61,066 bases of DNA from an uncultured Succinivibrionaceae bacterium (GCA_944389865.1 CALXNX010000009.1:1-61066); one strand, 5' to 3'. Numbered from the stretch's first letter, positions 33,475 to 41,964 are shown. A program made the numbers and translations. Notes: generated from the sequence alone by a model not told the origin.

Positions 33475-35188
33475 GGAGGCAAGTCTGGCCTACGGCGGGC
33501 GGAAGCTGTTTGACCGGCTCAATCTCATCTTGCCTGCAGACTGCCGGCGCTGTGCGGTGATCGGCGCAGACGGCGCGGGTAAATCGTCGCTGTTAAAGCT
33601 TATGGCCGGGATCGTAAAGCCTGACAGCGGGCGTGCCAGCTTAAATGCGCCGAAAGGTTCTTTCGGGACGCAGTGCGCCTGTTTGACCCAGGATTTAGGC
33701 CTCTACTCTGAGCTTACCGTACAGGAGAATGTGGACTTAGCCGCAGCCCTGTACGGTTACGACATCAAAGAAGCGCAGGTACAGCACAGACTGCAGGGAC
33801 TTTTAGCGGCTGCCGGGCTCGCGCCCTTTCTGGATCGTGCAGCCGGCGCGCTGTCAGGCGGCATGCGCCAGAAATTGGGCCTGTGTACCGTTTTGTGTGC
33901 GCGTCCTGCGGTGCTGATCCTCGATGAGCCTACCGTGGGCGTTGATACCTTATCACGCCGCGAGCTGTGGCAGCTGATCACGGACTATCAGGGCGAGAGC
34001 GGGGCAGCGCTGATCTTCTCGACGGCCTATTTGGAGGAAGCGCAGGCTTCATCTTATCTTTTGCTGTTAGAGCATGGTAAATTGACTTGGCAGGGCAGTG
34101 CGGCAGCCTTTACCGCGCAGGCGGACGGACGGACCTTCTGCATGAAGGCTCCGGAGAACCGGGCGGAGCTCAGGGGCCTGGTCCTTCATCTTTTAAGCCT
34201 GACTGCGCTCATCGCCGATGCGCAGCCTGAAGGCGGACGCATCAAGCTTCTAACTGTAAAGCCCTGCAGTACTGAGGAGCTGGCGCAGGAGCTCAGCGCT
34301 GCGGGTCTTTCATCAGCGCTAATAGATCTGAAGATACGGCCCTGCACAGCTGAAGATGCTTTTATCGCCTTAGCTTTGCCGCAGCGCCCCCGCCGTCTGC
34401 CGCAGGTGCAGCCTCCGGCCTTTACTTTAAGCGATCCGGCCGTAGAGCTTGCAGGCGTGGAGAAGCGCTTCGGCGCGTTTACCGCGGTGGCGCATTCCTC
34501 CTTTACGGTGCGCCGCGGCGAGATCTTCGGCCTTCTGGGTCCTAACGGGGCAGGAAAAACTACTACTTTTCGGATGATGTGCGCGCTTCTGCGCCCGAGC
34601 GCCGGCATCATCAAATTAAACGGGCTTAATGCTGCCACCCAAAAGAGCGCCGCCAGGCTGCAGATTGGCTATGTGGCCCAGCGCTTTGCCCTCTACGGTA
34701 AGCTGACGGTCAAGCAGAACCTGCGCTACTTTGGACAAAACTGCGGCCTTGACGGGGCGGAGCTGAAGGCGCGCCTTGAGGAGCTCAGCACTGAGTTTCA
34801 GCTTGCGGACTGTATGGAGCGCCCGGCGGCTTTGCTCTCTTTTGGTCAGCAGCGCAGTCTGTCCATGGCCTGTGCGCTGCTGGCCCGTCCCGCGCTGCTC
34901 TTTTTAGATGAAGCAACCTCAGGGGCCGATCCCCTGTCGCGCCGCGAGTTCTGGCAGCGCATTTTGAGTCTTGCCCAAGGCGGCACTACCGTGGTGGTGA
35001 CTACCCATTTCATGGAGGAGGCGGAATACTGCGATCGCTTTATTGTGCAGGATCAGGGCCGCATTTTAAGCTGCATGAGCCCCGCAGAGTTCTGCCGCAC
35101 GGCGCAGGGGATGGTGAGCGTGGAGGAGCGCTTTATGCAGCTGGTGGAACACAGCCGTGCGGCCGCCGCACAGGAGGATAAGGCATGA
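33452..35188 (+). CDS. ybhF: YbhF-type ABC exporter ATPase with two nucleotide-binding domains
   Basis: The 578-residue length equals E. coli YbhF. NBD1 has Walker A GADGAGKSS (about 38-46), signature LSGGMRQK and Walker B VLILDEPTVG. NBD2 has Walker A GPNGAGKTT (about 363-371), a divergent signature (LLSFGQQRS) and Walker B LLFLDEATSG. It overlaps the end of ybhG by 23 nt and ybhS by 4 nt, implying coupled translation. It powers the YbhS/YbhR permease. The substrate is unknown; drug and cation export are reported for relatives. Confidence 0.9.
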   Translation: MAALLSLKEASLAYGGRKLFDRLNLILPADCRRCAVIGADGAGKSSLLKLMAGIVKPDSGRASLNAPKGSFGTQCACLTQDLGLYSELTVQENVDLAAALYGYDIKEAQVQHRLQGLLAAAGLAPFLDRAAGALSGGMRQKLGLCTVLCARPAVLILDEPTVGVDTLSRRELWQLITDYQGESGAALIFSTAYLEEAQASSYLLLLEHGKLTWQGSAAAFTAQADGRTFCMKAPENRAELRGLVLHLLSLTALIADAQPEGGRIKLLTVKPCSTEELAQELSAAGLSSALIDLKIRPCTAEDAFIALALPQRPRRLPQVQPPAFTLSDPAVELAGVEKRFGAFTAVAHSSFTVRRGEIFGLLGPNGAGKTTTFRMMCALLRPSAGIIKLNGLNAATQKSAARLQIGYVAQRFALYGKLTVKQNLRYFGQNCGLDGAELKARLEELSTEFQLADCMERPAALLSFGQQRSLSMACALLARPALLFLDEATSGADPLSRREFWQRILSLAQGGTTVVVTTHFMEEAEYCDRFIVQDQGRILSCMSPAEFCRTAQGMVSVEERFMQLVEHSRAAAAQEDKA

Positions 35189-36330
35189 GCTGTTTTAATC
35201 TGCGCCGTTTTCAGGCCCTGCTGCATAAGGAATATCTGCAGATCCTGCGCGACAAATCGGTGCTGTGGGCGGCCTTTTTCCTGCCTTTGCTGTTATTTCT
35301 GATTTACGGCTACGGCTTGAACCTCGACATCAAGCCGGTGCGGGTGTGTACGGTAAGTCCCCAGCAGACCGATCCGCTCTATCAGGAAACGGTACAGGCC
35401 TTAAGCGGCTCGCCGTATTTGGAGCATCTGCAGGCTTTCAGCCTGCCTGCAGGGCAAAGCCTGCTTAAGGCTGAGCGCTGCGATGTGCTTCTGCTCGTAC
35501 CCACCGCCGCGGAGTATCTGCACGGCCGGGGCTTTTATGCCGCCGTTAACGGCAGTGCGGCGCTGCAGGGGCAGTTAAGCCGGGCCTACGTCGAGGGGGC
35601 TTTGAGTCTGTCCCTGCAGAAAAGCGCAGGCAGCGTGGTGCCGGCCGGTCTTACTCTGCCGGAATCCTTCCGCGGGCCGCCGCTTTCTCTTAACACCCGC
35701 GCGTGGTTTAACCCGGATAATCAATCAGTGTTCTATCTGCTCCCCGGGCAGTTCGTCGGCATTTTGACCCTGGTGTGCAATGTGCTGTCCTCCTTAATGA
35801 TCGCGCGCGAGTGCGGCCGCGGCACCTTGACCTCGCTCTTTGCCCGCAAGGTAACTGCAGCTGAGCTGCTGCTGGCCAAGCTTCTGCCACCGCTGTTTTT
35901 ATCGCTGCTGGCCGCCGCCATGCTCCTGATTGCCTCTGAGCTGCTGTTTCACCTGCCCGTGCGCGGCAGCATCCCTTTGTTAGGCCTCACCATTTTCATC
36001 TATGCGCTTTCCTGCTGCTTGATGGGCCTGTGGCTTTCGGCCTTAGTGCGCGATCAGTTCTTAGCCTGCGAGTACGCCATCATCTTAAGCTTTCTGCCGG
36101 CCATTCTGCTGTCGGGGGCGATCTTCGATCTGCGCACGCTCCCATGGGGCATTGCGCTCTTAGGGCAGATACTGCCGCCCACCTACGCAGTGCAGTCGGC
36201 CAAGATCTGCTTTTTGTCAGGCGGCAGTGAGGTCATCCTTTGGCGCAATCTGGGACTTTTAACTCTGTATGCGCTCTTTTTTGCACTGCTGTGCGCGCGG
36301 GCCATTGGCAGGCTGCAGCGGGGGAAATGA
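35185..36330 (+). CDS. ybhS: YbhS-type ABC-2 permease
   Basis: A 381-residue inner-membrane permease of the ABC-2 class. One N-terminal helix (VLWAAFFLPLLLFLIYGYGLNL) precedes a large periplasmic domain. Five C-terminal helices include the ARECGRGTLTSLFA and FLPAILLSGAIFDLRTLP segments typical of ABC-2 permeases. It overlaps ybhF and ybhR by 4 nt each. Confidence 0.88.
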   Translation: MSCFNLRRFQALLHKEYLQILRDKSVLWAAFFLPLLLFLIYGYGLNLDIKPVRVCTVSPQQTDPLYQETVQALSGSPYLEHLQAFSLPAGQSLLKAERCDVLLLVPTAAEYLHGRGFYAAVNGSAALQGQLSRAYVEGALSLSLQKSAGSVVPAGLTLPESFRGPPLSLNTRAWFNPDNQSVFYLLPGQFVGILTLVCNVLSSLMIARECGRGTLTSLFARKVTAAELLLAKLLPPLFLSLLAAAMLLIASELLFHLPVRGSIPLLGLTIFIYALSCCLMGLWLSALVRDQFLACEYAIILSFLPAILLSGAIFDLRTLPWGIALLGQILPPTYAVQSAKICFLSGGSEVILWRNLGLLTLYALFFALLCARAIGRLQRGK

Positions 36331-37439
36331 TGCTCAAGGTCAACAGTTTAAAAGCCGCATGGCTGCGCATCAAAGCGCTGATGGTCAAGGAGTTTCTGCT
36401 GATGTGGCTGGATAAGGGCACGCGCAAGATCCTATTTATTCCCATCATCGTGCAGTGTTTGATCTTCGGTTACGGCGTTACTTTTAACCTGGAGAAGATC
36501 CCGTATCTGCTCCTCGATGAGAGTCATACCCCGCAGAGCGTACGCCTTGCCGGGGCCCTGCATTTAAATCCGCTCTTTGAGCTGCAGCGCACCTGCATTT
36601 CGCAGGAAGATTTAGTGCAGTCCATGGCTGCGGGCGAGGGCTTAATTGCGCTGCATCTGCCGCCGGAGTTTGCAAAGACCGGCGAGGTCTATTTAATCGC
36701 CGATGCGCGCAATACCGCGGCGGCTAATACCGCCTCCGCCTATTTAACTGAGCTTATTGCCGGGCTGAATGCTGCGCAGGGAACGGGGCAGAGCGCGCTG
36801 CGTCTGGATTACCGCTACTATTACAATGAACACAACATCACCCGCTACAGCATCCTTACCTCGATGATATTGGCGCTGTCGCTCATTCAGATCCTGCTGT
36901 TGGCCTCGCAGACTGTGGCGCGCGAGCGCGAGGAGGGCAATTTTGACATGCTCCTGATGACTCCGGCGACTTCTGTGGAGATTTTAATAGGCAAAGCTGT
37001 TCCGCCGGCGGCAGCGGCCTGCCTGCAGAGCCTCATTTTATTTTTACTCTGCCGCTTTTATTTTGAGATCCCTCTGCGCGGATCCTTTCTGTTATTGTGC
37101 CTGACGGCAATTTTATTTGCCTTTGCGGTGGTGGGGGTGGGAATGATCGTCTCGGTACTGGCGCGCAGCGCGCAGCAGGCACTGATCACCGCCTTTATCA
37201 TTGCGCTGCCCTGCGTGATCCTCTCCGGGCTTATTACCCCGTTTGCGGCCATGCCGCAGGTCCTGCAGCTTATTGTCAAATGCATCAATCCGCTTTATTA
37301 CGGCATCAGCGCGCTGCAGCGCATTTATTTGGCCGGAGCGGAATTTGACGAGATCTATCCTCTGCTCCTGCCGCTCATTATCTGCGCAGGGGTGACCATG
37401 CCTGTGACCATGCGTCTATTTCGCCGGCAGCTGCAGTAG
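36327..37439 (+). CDS. ybhR: YbhR-type ABC-2 permease
   Basis: A 370-residue inner-membrane permease, paralogous to the preceding gene. N-terminal helix KILFIPIIVQCLIFGYGVTF, periplasmic domain, and C-terminal helices with AREREEGNFDMLLMTPATSVEILIGKAVP and CVILSGLITPFAAMP. The ATG at 36327 overlaps the ybhS stop. Length fits E. coli YbhR (368). It closes the four-gene exporter operon and is convergent with the first 6S RNA gene. Confidence 0.88.
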   Translation: MMLKVNSLKAAWLRIKALMVKEFLLMWLDKGTRKILFIPIIVQCLIFGYGVTFNLEKIPYLLLDESHTPQSVRLAGALHLNPLFELQRTCISQEDLVQSMAAGEGLIALHLPPEFAKTGEVYLIADARNTAAANTASAYLTELIAGLNAAQGTGQSALRLDYRYYYNEHNITRYSILTSMILALSLIQILLLASQTVAREREEGNFDMLLMTPATSVEILIGKAVPPAAAACLQSLILFLLCRFYFEIPLRGSFLLLCLTAILFAFAVVGVGMIVSVLARSAQQALITAFIIALPCVILSGLITPFAAMPQVLQLIVKCINPLYYGISALQRIYLAGAEFDEIYPLLLPLIICAGVTMPVTMRLFRRQLQ

Positions 37440-37463
37440 GGGGATAATCCATGAAAAGCTTAA

Positions 37464-37482
37464 ATTACGGATGGAACGTAAT
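37464..37482 (-). terminator. Possible terminator after 6S RNA copy 1
   Basis: Just past the 3' end of 6S copy 1 on the minus strand, ATTACG / CGTAAT form a 6-bp stem with a 7-nt loop, followed by TTTAAGCTTTT. It is weak but well placed, and also lies between convergent ybhR and 6S. Confidence 0.35.
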
Positions 37483-37484
37483 AA

Positions 37485-37690
37485 GGAACGAGCCCCGGAA
37501 GTGCCGCCGCCGCAATTGACGCCTTGAACGTTGAAAGTTCAAGTGGGAACACTGTGCCGGCTCAAGGCTTCCGTATTTGCCCAAGGACGTCTGCTTGGCA
37601 ACGGCCTGCTCACCGGTCGGCAGGAAGCATTCCCTTTATTGGTGAATGTTGGCTCAGGGTACATGCAGCTGGCTAACACCCCAGGGAAAT
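37485..37690 (-). ncRNA. ssrS: 6S RNA, copy 1
   Basis: On the minus strand this reads as a 6S RNA of about 206 nt. The 5' end ATTTCCCTGGGGTG corresponds to E. coli ATTTCTCTGAGATG and pairs with CACTTCCGGG near the 3' end. The 5' side of the bubble has CCCTGAGCC. The 3' half has GAAGCCTTGAGC, CACTTGAAC and GTTCAAGG, then TGCGGCGGCGGC, all in the E. coli order. A variable apical hairpin (CCAAG / CTTGG) differs in bases but not in pairing from copy 2. 6S RNA binds the sigma-70 holoenzyme and mimics an open promoter. Here the bubble reads GAGCCAACATT, unlike the GAGCCGATATT of copy 2 and E. coli. Ends are estimated by alignment. Confidence 0.9.
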
Positions 37691-37714
37691 CGTGGGTCTT
37701 GCGACCTTGTGTAT

Positions 37715-37743
37715 AAGTTAGCACAAGCGGCACGGCAGAACAA
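37715..37743 (-). promoter_or_regulatory. Promoter of 6S RNA copy 1
   Basis: On the minus strand: -35 TTGTTC (37738-37743), 17-nt spacer ending in TGC, and -10 TAACTT (37715-37720). The same arrangement recurs at copy 2. The predicted start lies about 15-20 nt before the mature 5' end, so the primary transcript would begin with a small hairpin, GGTC-GCAA-GACC, also shared with copy 2. Confidence 0.7.
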
Positions 37744-37810
37744 GCGCAAAAATGCCGCCGGCTGTAATTTTCTGCAGTGAACTAAAAAAAAGGAAAAGAA
37801 ACTCAGGAAA

Positions 37811-37998
37811 GGAACGAGCCCCGGAAGTGCCGCTGCCGCAATAGACTCCTTGAACCAGGAAGTTCAAGTGGGGAAACTGTGTCCGCTCAAGGCTTCCGCC
37901 TTAAAAAGGGCGGCCTGCTCAACGGCGGGCAGGAAGCCTCCCCAGTCTAGTAAATATCGGCTCAGGGTACATGCAGCTGGCAAACACCCCAGGGAAAT
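37811..37998 (-). ncRNA. ssrS: 6S RNA, copy 2 (tandem)
   Basis: A second 6S RNA of about 188 nt (E. coli 184), 120 nt upstream of copy 1 on the same strand. It keeps CCCTGAGCCGATATTT, identical over that stretch to E. coli 6S, including the site where RNA polymerase starts product RNA. The 3' half has GAAGCCTTGAGC, CACTTGAAC and GGTTCAAGG, then TTGCGGCAGCGGC. Its apical hairpin CCGCC / GGCGG replaces the CCAAG / CTTGG of copy 1, a compensatory change supporting the fold. It is followed on the minus strand by a T-rich stretch with eight T (37784-37791). Ends are estimated by alignment. Confidence 0.92.
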
Positions 37999-38021
37999 CG
38001 TCGGTCTTGCGACCTGTCTAT

Positions 38022-38050
38022 AAGGTAGCAAATGCCTCCGGCTTTGACAA
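38022..38050 (-). promoter_or_regulatory. Promoter of 6S RNA copy 2
   Basis: On the minus strand: -35 TTGTCA (38045-38050, 5 of 6 consensus), 17-nt spacer ending in TGC, and -10 TACCTT (38022-38027). TTTGCGC directly upstream of the -35 is also conserved in copy 1. Each copy thus has its own promoter. Confidence 0.72.
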
Positions 38051-38126
38051 GCGCAAAGCCGGCGTCAAAGATCCTGCTGAGAGCATTAGTGCGGCGTAAA
38101 AGCGCATATATATGGCCGAAACTTAA

Positions 38127-38142
38127 TTTGATCCGGATCACA
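38127..38142. promoter_or_regulatory. CRP-binding site upstream of the aminotransferase gene
   Basis: TTTGATCCGGATCACA matches the full CRP consensus TGTGATCTAGATCACA at 13 of 16 positions. It is placed so that a start near 38196-38199 (TTATGA at 38187) would be class I (-61.5). It lies 85-110 bp upstream of the divergent 6S copy 2 promoter, so either unit could respond. Confidence 0.65.
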
Positions 38143-38318
38143 AAAATATTTTTGCTGTTCAGGTGGACGGACAGCGTCAATTTTTGTTATGAGAGCCGTC
38201 AAAGGCCGCGATTTTGCGATATAGAGCGCGCTCTGAAAGTTTTCCTCAGCAGTTTTAGCAAGCTGTGCGGGCAATTAGTTTATACTTCTGCTATTACTTC
38301 CGGTTTTGGGTTAAGAAT

Positions 38319-39584
38319 ATGAATACTCCGAGCTCTGCACAGATTTTAAAAGACGATGCCGCCATTATCGCCGGCTATCAGCACATAGCTGAGCTTCCGC
38401 TGGCGGTTAAATCCGCCCACGGCTGCTTTCTTGTGGACGCTGACGGCAAAGAATACTTAGATTTCACCTCCGGAGCCTGCACCATGTGCATGGGCTACGA
38501 CAGACCGCAGTGTCAGGAGTTCGGATCCTTCCCCTTCCCTTATGCGTCAGGGGCAGTACAGGTAGAGTACGCCAAAGCGCTGGCCAGGCATTTCCCCGGC
38601 GGCGGGCCTGTAAAGGTGGGCTTCGGCATCTGCGGCTCCGAGGCTGTCGATGGGGCGATCAAGCTCTGCCGCGCTTTCACCAAGCGCAGTAAGATTGTCT
38701 CTTTTGCCGGCGACTATCACGGCACCACCTACGGCGCCGCCAGCCTAACGTCGCTCCCCGGGCGCTTATCCGATGCCTTCGGACCGATGCTGGAAGATAT
38801 CGAAATTCTGCCTTTCTGCGATGAAACCGCCTCTGATGAAGATATCGACAACTGTCTGCTGGAGCTTGCCTATCTTGATTATGAAAGCATCGCCGGCTTT
38901 ATCATTGAGCCGATTCAGGGCGACATGGGCATGCTGCCGATGCATCAGAAGCTGATGCAGTCCATTTACGGCATCGCCAGAACCTGGGGCATTGCTTTTG
39001 TGGTCGATGAGGTGCAGATGGCTTTCGGGCGCACCGGACCATTCTTCTCGATTGAAAATTACGACGGCATCATTCCTGATGCAGTAGTGGTGGGCAAGAC
39101 CATGGGCGGCGGCATTCCGCTGTCGGCCATTATCGGCAATCCCAATTTTATGGACAGCTTAGGCCCCTGTGAGCACGCCTTCTCGATGGCGGGTACGGCT
39201 GAAGCCTGCGCGCGCGGCCTTGCCATGCTGCAGCAGCTTGATACCCCTAAGATGCGTCAGGGCATGGAGGAGCGCTCGAGCCTGCTCTATCAAAGCCTCT
39301 ATGCGCTGCAGGAGAAGTATCCTGAGGTGATCGAAAAGATCACCGGCATCGGCTATTCCTTTGCGCTGTGGATTAAATCACCGCAGCCGGGACTTGATGA
39401 TGACGATGCGGCCGTGCTGGTGATCCGCCGCTGCTTTGAGCAGGGCCTGTACTTAATGCGCCTGGGGGCCAACTGGCTGCGCATTCAGCCGCAGTTTAAT
39501 ATCCCTATGGATGAGCTGCAGCGCGGCCTTAACATCATTGCTCAGGCGGTGGCTGATCTGCGCGCCGGCAAGCTGTCAGCTTAA
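38319..39584 (+). CDS. Class III PLP-dependent aminotransferase
   Basis: A 421-residue fold-type I aminotransferase of the 4-aminobutyrate/diaminobutyrate/ornithine group. The PLP lysine is in VVVGKTMGGGIPLSA, preceded by the Asp motif FVVDEVQMAFGRTG; GICGSEAVDGAIKLCRAFT and YHGTTYGA bind the cofactor phosphate and ring. The start at 38319 follows the family N-terminus; an upstream 18-codon extension is unlikely. The Nudix gene follows after 3 nt and is probably co-transcribed. The amino donor is not determined. A CRP site lies upstream. Confidence 0.87.
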   Translation: MNTPSSAQILKDDAAIIAGYQHIAELPLAVKSAHGCFLVDADGKEYLDFTSGACTMCMGYDRPQCQEFGSFPFPYASGAVQVEYAKALARHFPGGGPVKVGFGICGSEAVDGAIKLCRAFTKRSKIVSFAGDYHGTTYGAASLTSLPGRLSDAFGPMLEDIEILPFCDETASDEDIDNCLLELAYLDYESIAGFIIEPIQGDMGMLPMHQKLMQSIYGIARTWGIAFVVDEVQMAFGRTGPFFSIENYDGIIPDAVVVGKTMGGGIPLSAIIGNPNFMDSLGPCEHAFSMAGTAEACARGLAMLQQLDTPKMRQGMEERSSLLYQSLYALQEKYPEVIEKITGIGYSFALWIKSPQPGLDDDDAAVLVIRRCFEQGLYLMRLGANWLRIQPQFNIPMDELQRGLNIIAQAVADLRAGKLSA

Positions 39585-39587
39585 GTC

Positions 39588-39995
39588 ATGGCCGATAAAA
39601 TCGTCAAAGTTGCGGCCGCCTTAATCATCAAAGACGGCCGGGCGCTTTTAACGCGCCGCAAAGAAGGCAAATTTGCCGGCAAATGGGAACTGCCCGGCGG
39701 CAAGCTGGAGCTGGGGGAAAATGCGCAGCAGGCCTGTGTGCGCGAAATCCATGAAGAACTGGGGCTGAGCCTTACTGATCTTAAGGAAATCTGCCTGTAT
39801 GAATATCAGTACCCCGATTTTAAGCTGGAGATGACGGTCTTTGCCGCACCCTGGCCTCAAGGCACTGAACCCCATCTGCAGGTGCACGATGCTTACGCCT
39901 GCGCGGGCGCGGATGAACTGCCGAACTTTGCCTGGCTGCCGGCGGATTTTGCTTTAGTGCCTAAACTGCAGCATTATCTGCGCACGGCAATCTGA
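39588..39995 (+). CDS. Nudix hydrolase (MutT/NudG-like)
   Basis: A 135-residue hydrolase of nucleoside diphosphates linked to another moiety. The Nudix box GGKLELGENAQQACVREIHEELGL fits GX5EX7REUXEEXGU. The small size and N-terminal VAAALIIKDGRALLTRRKEGKFAGKWELPGG are typical of MutT/NudG enzymes, which clean oxidised or modified (d)NTPs. It follows the aminotransferase gene by 3 nt. Confidence 0.9.
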   Translation: MADKIVKVAAALIIKDGRALLTRRKEGKFAGKWELPGGKLELGENAQQACVREIHEELGLSLTDLKEICLYEYQYPDFKLEMTVFAAPWPQGTEPHLQVHDAYACAGADELPNFAWLPADFALVPKLQHYLRTAI

Positions 39996-40064
39996 TGCCA
40001 GGCTTCTGCGCGCCGCTCCACTCGATTGTAAGAGCAGGCGGCGGTCAGCTGCAGTGATGCAGAT

Positions 40065-40091
40065 CCGCTGGAACAAGTGCGGCTCCAGCGG
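40065..40091. terminator. Hairpin between convergent Nudix and lipoprotein genes
   Basis: Stem CCGCTGG / CCAGCGG (7 bp) with a 13-nt loop, in the 110-bp gap between convergent genes. No T tract, so termination is uncertain. Confidence 0.35.
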
Positions 40092-40105
40092 TATGGGTTA
40101 GAAGC

Positions 40106-40678
40106 TTAAAGCGGCATGATCAGCAGCTGCATCATGCGCTCATTGCCCTGCAGCCGGCCTAAGATCTCATTGACCTTGTCCTGCGGACCGGTGAAGTTAA
40201 TGGCGTAGACGCTGTGATCTTCGTAGGCGCGCAGCCATAAGGTGGTCGGGCGCTGCGCGCCGTTGGATTTGATGATACAGGTGCCGAACTGTACCTCCGG
40301 ACCCTGAATGATATCTGCGCCGTTAGCCACAAAGCCTTTGGCAGCAAGCTGACAGAGATCCTGCACGTTAAGATCCGAGCGCGACACGCGAATGGTTACT
40401 GTGGCCTGATGATCTTTGCTCTGCACGGTGATAAAGGCCGGGATATCCGGACCGTCGCTGCTCAGTACCTGCCAGGTGGACGGTATCGCCGCCTTAAAGA
40501 AATAATTCTGATAGACGGTCTCAGTCAGCGGCTGCGCCGGCTCTTTCGCTGGCTGAGAGGAACCCTGCATCGACTGATCCGGCAGCGCCTCATCCTGCGG
40601 CGCGCTGCTTTGACAGCCGGCGGCCAGCAGCAGCGACAAAGCGGCTGCCGCGGCGGTTAAACGCAGATAAGCAGTCAT
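40106..40678 (-). CDS. Predicted lipoprotein of unknown function
   Basis: A 190-residue secreted lipoprotein. The signal peptide ends in the lipobox LLAAGC with the acylated Cys at residue 22. A Pro/Gln/Ser-rich spacer follows, then a small beta-rich domain (YQNYFFKAAIPSTWQVLS ... ITVQSKDHQATVTIRVSR). That layout recalls PsbP/Mog1-like or DcrB-like domains, but I cannot assign it. AAGGAG lies just upstream of the ATG. It ends convergently with the Nudix gene and lies downstream of nhaA on the same strand. Confidence 0.7.
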   Translation of the reverse strand: MTAYLRLTAAAAALSLLLAAGCQSSAPQDEALPDQSMQGSSQPAKEPAQPLTETVYQNYFFKAAIPSTWQVLSSDGPDIPAFITVQSKDHQATVTIRVSRSDLNVQDLCQLAAKGFVANGADIIQGPEVQFGTCIIKSNGAQRPTTLWLRAYEDHSVYAINFTGPQDKVNEILGRLQGNERMMQLLIMPL

Positions 40679-40737
40679 ATTTTTCTCCTTAAGCTGTAAT
40701 CTAATTGTTTTAAAATCTTTGCCTTAGTGTACGCCTT

Positions 40738-41964
40738 TTAAGCCTGCGCGGCACTGTGCGTACTTTCAGGTGCAGGCTCGAGCGCGGTTGGAGCGGCTTT
40801 GCCGGCAAAGAAGCGCAGGAAGATCCAGCCGACAACGCCCGAGATTAAGGATCCCAGCAGAATGGCCAGTGAATCGGCGTAGCTGAAAATCGGCGAGCCC
40901 CAATAGGCCAGACCGTCGATGAACATCGACATGGTAAAGCCGATGCCGGTCAGGATGCAGACGCCGTACAGCTGGCGGTAAGTGGCGCCTTTAGGCATCG
41001 GCGCCAGGCCGATTTTGATGCAGGCAAGAGAGAAGAAGAAGACGCCCAGCTGCTTGCCCAGAAACAGGCCTAAGATAATGCCTAAGCTTACTGTTGAGGT
41101 CAGCATCGACATATCAATGCTCTGCAGATCAAGGCCCGCATTGGCCAGCACGAATAGGGGCAGAATAAAGATGGCGATCCAGCCTTTGAGCTTATTGTAG
41201 ATATCGTGCACCAGGGGACGGCCTTCATGATCGTGCAGGGGGATGAAGAAGGCTGTAATGATGCCTGCCAAGGTCGCATGAACGCCGGATTTTAAGATGG
41301 TAAACCATAAGAACACGCCTAAGATGCAGTAAATCGACTTGCGCGTGACGTGGAAGAAATTCATTAAGGCCAAAAGCACGATGGCGCAGCCCGCGCCGGC
41401 AAAGGCTGCCATGGACAGCTGCGAGGTATAGAAAATAGCGATCACCACAATGGCGCCTACGTCATCGAAGATGGCCAGCGACAGGAGGAAGATCTTCAGC
41501 GAGCTCGGCACGCGCCGGCCTAAAAGCAGCAGGATAGCTACTGAGAAAGCCGCATCAGTGGCAGTCGGAATGGCCCAGCCGCGCATGGCGTAGGGATCTG
41601 AGAAATTGAGCAGGGTGAAGATCAAAGCCGGGGTCAGCATGCCGCCTAAGGCTGCCGCAGCCGGCAGAATGATGTTCTTTTTATTGGCAAGTTCTCCTTC
41701 CATAAACTCATGCTTGAGCTCAAGGCCGATGGAGAAGAAGAAAATAGTGATAATGCCGTCATTGATCCACAGGATCAGGGGCTTAATCAGCTCAAAGGAG
41801 CCGAAGACCAGGCCAGCCTTAGTATTGAGCCAGTCACGATAATCCACCGCGTAGGGGGAGTTCATATAGGCCAAAGCGATGACGGTAAAGAGCAGCATGA
41901 TGATGCCGGCAGCGGCATCATGATTGGCCAGCTCAGTGAACTTATTGCGGATACGGTGCTGCAT
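40738..41964 (-). CDS. nhaA: Na+/H+ antiporter NhaA
   Basis: A 408-residue inner-membrane antiporter exporting Na+ (or Li+) in exchange for protons. The ion-binding Asp pair is in SLAIFDDVGAIVVIAIFYTSQL. Other family segments are NDGIITIFFFSIGLELKHEFMEGEL and WAIPTATDAAFSVAILLLLG, including the pH-sensing region. About twelve helices are predicted. Its upstream leader (41965-42103) contains a nested stem structure. The gene stands alone between the lipoprotein and chemoreceptor genes. Confidence 0.95.
   Translation of the reverse strand: MQHRIRNKFTELANHDAAAGIIMLLFTVIALAYMNSPYAVDYRDWLNTKAGLVFGSFELIKPLILWINDGIITIFFFSIGLELKHEFMEGELANKKNIILPAAAALGGMLTPALIFTLLNFSDPYAMRGWAIPTATDAAFSVAILLLLGRRVPSSLKIFLLSLAIFDDVGAIVVIAIFYTSQLSMAAFAGAGCAIVLLALMNFFHVTRKSIYCILGVFLWFTILKSGVHATLAGIITAFFIPLHDHEGRPLVHDIYNKLKGWIAIFILPLFVLANAGLDLQSIDMSMLTSTVSLGIILGLFLGKQLGVFFFSLACIKIGLAPMPKGATYRQLYGVCILTGIGFTMSMFIDGLAYWGSPIFSYADSLAILLGSLISGVVGWIFLRFFAGKAAPTALEPAPESTHSAAQA

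Noticed and set aside
37483..38064. Tandem repeats first considered as HEARO/omega RNA or a riboswitch on the plus strand
   Set aside because: Reading the minus strand gives an ordered match to 6S RNA throughout, conserved promoters and a GCAA tetraloop. No IscB-type gene is nearby.
37531..38322. Small ORFs (61-96 codons) on both strands across the 6S region
   Set aside because: They lie within the 6S RNA genes or the following control region, lack ribosome sites and family resemblance, and are not preserved between the two repeat copies.
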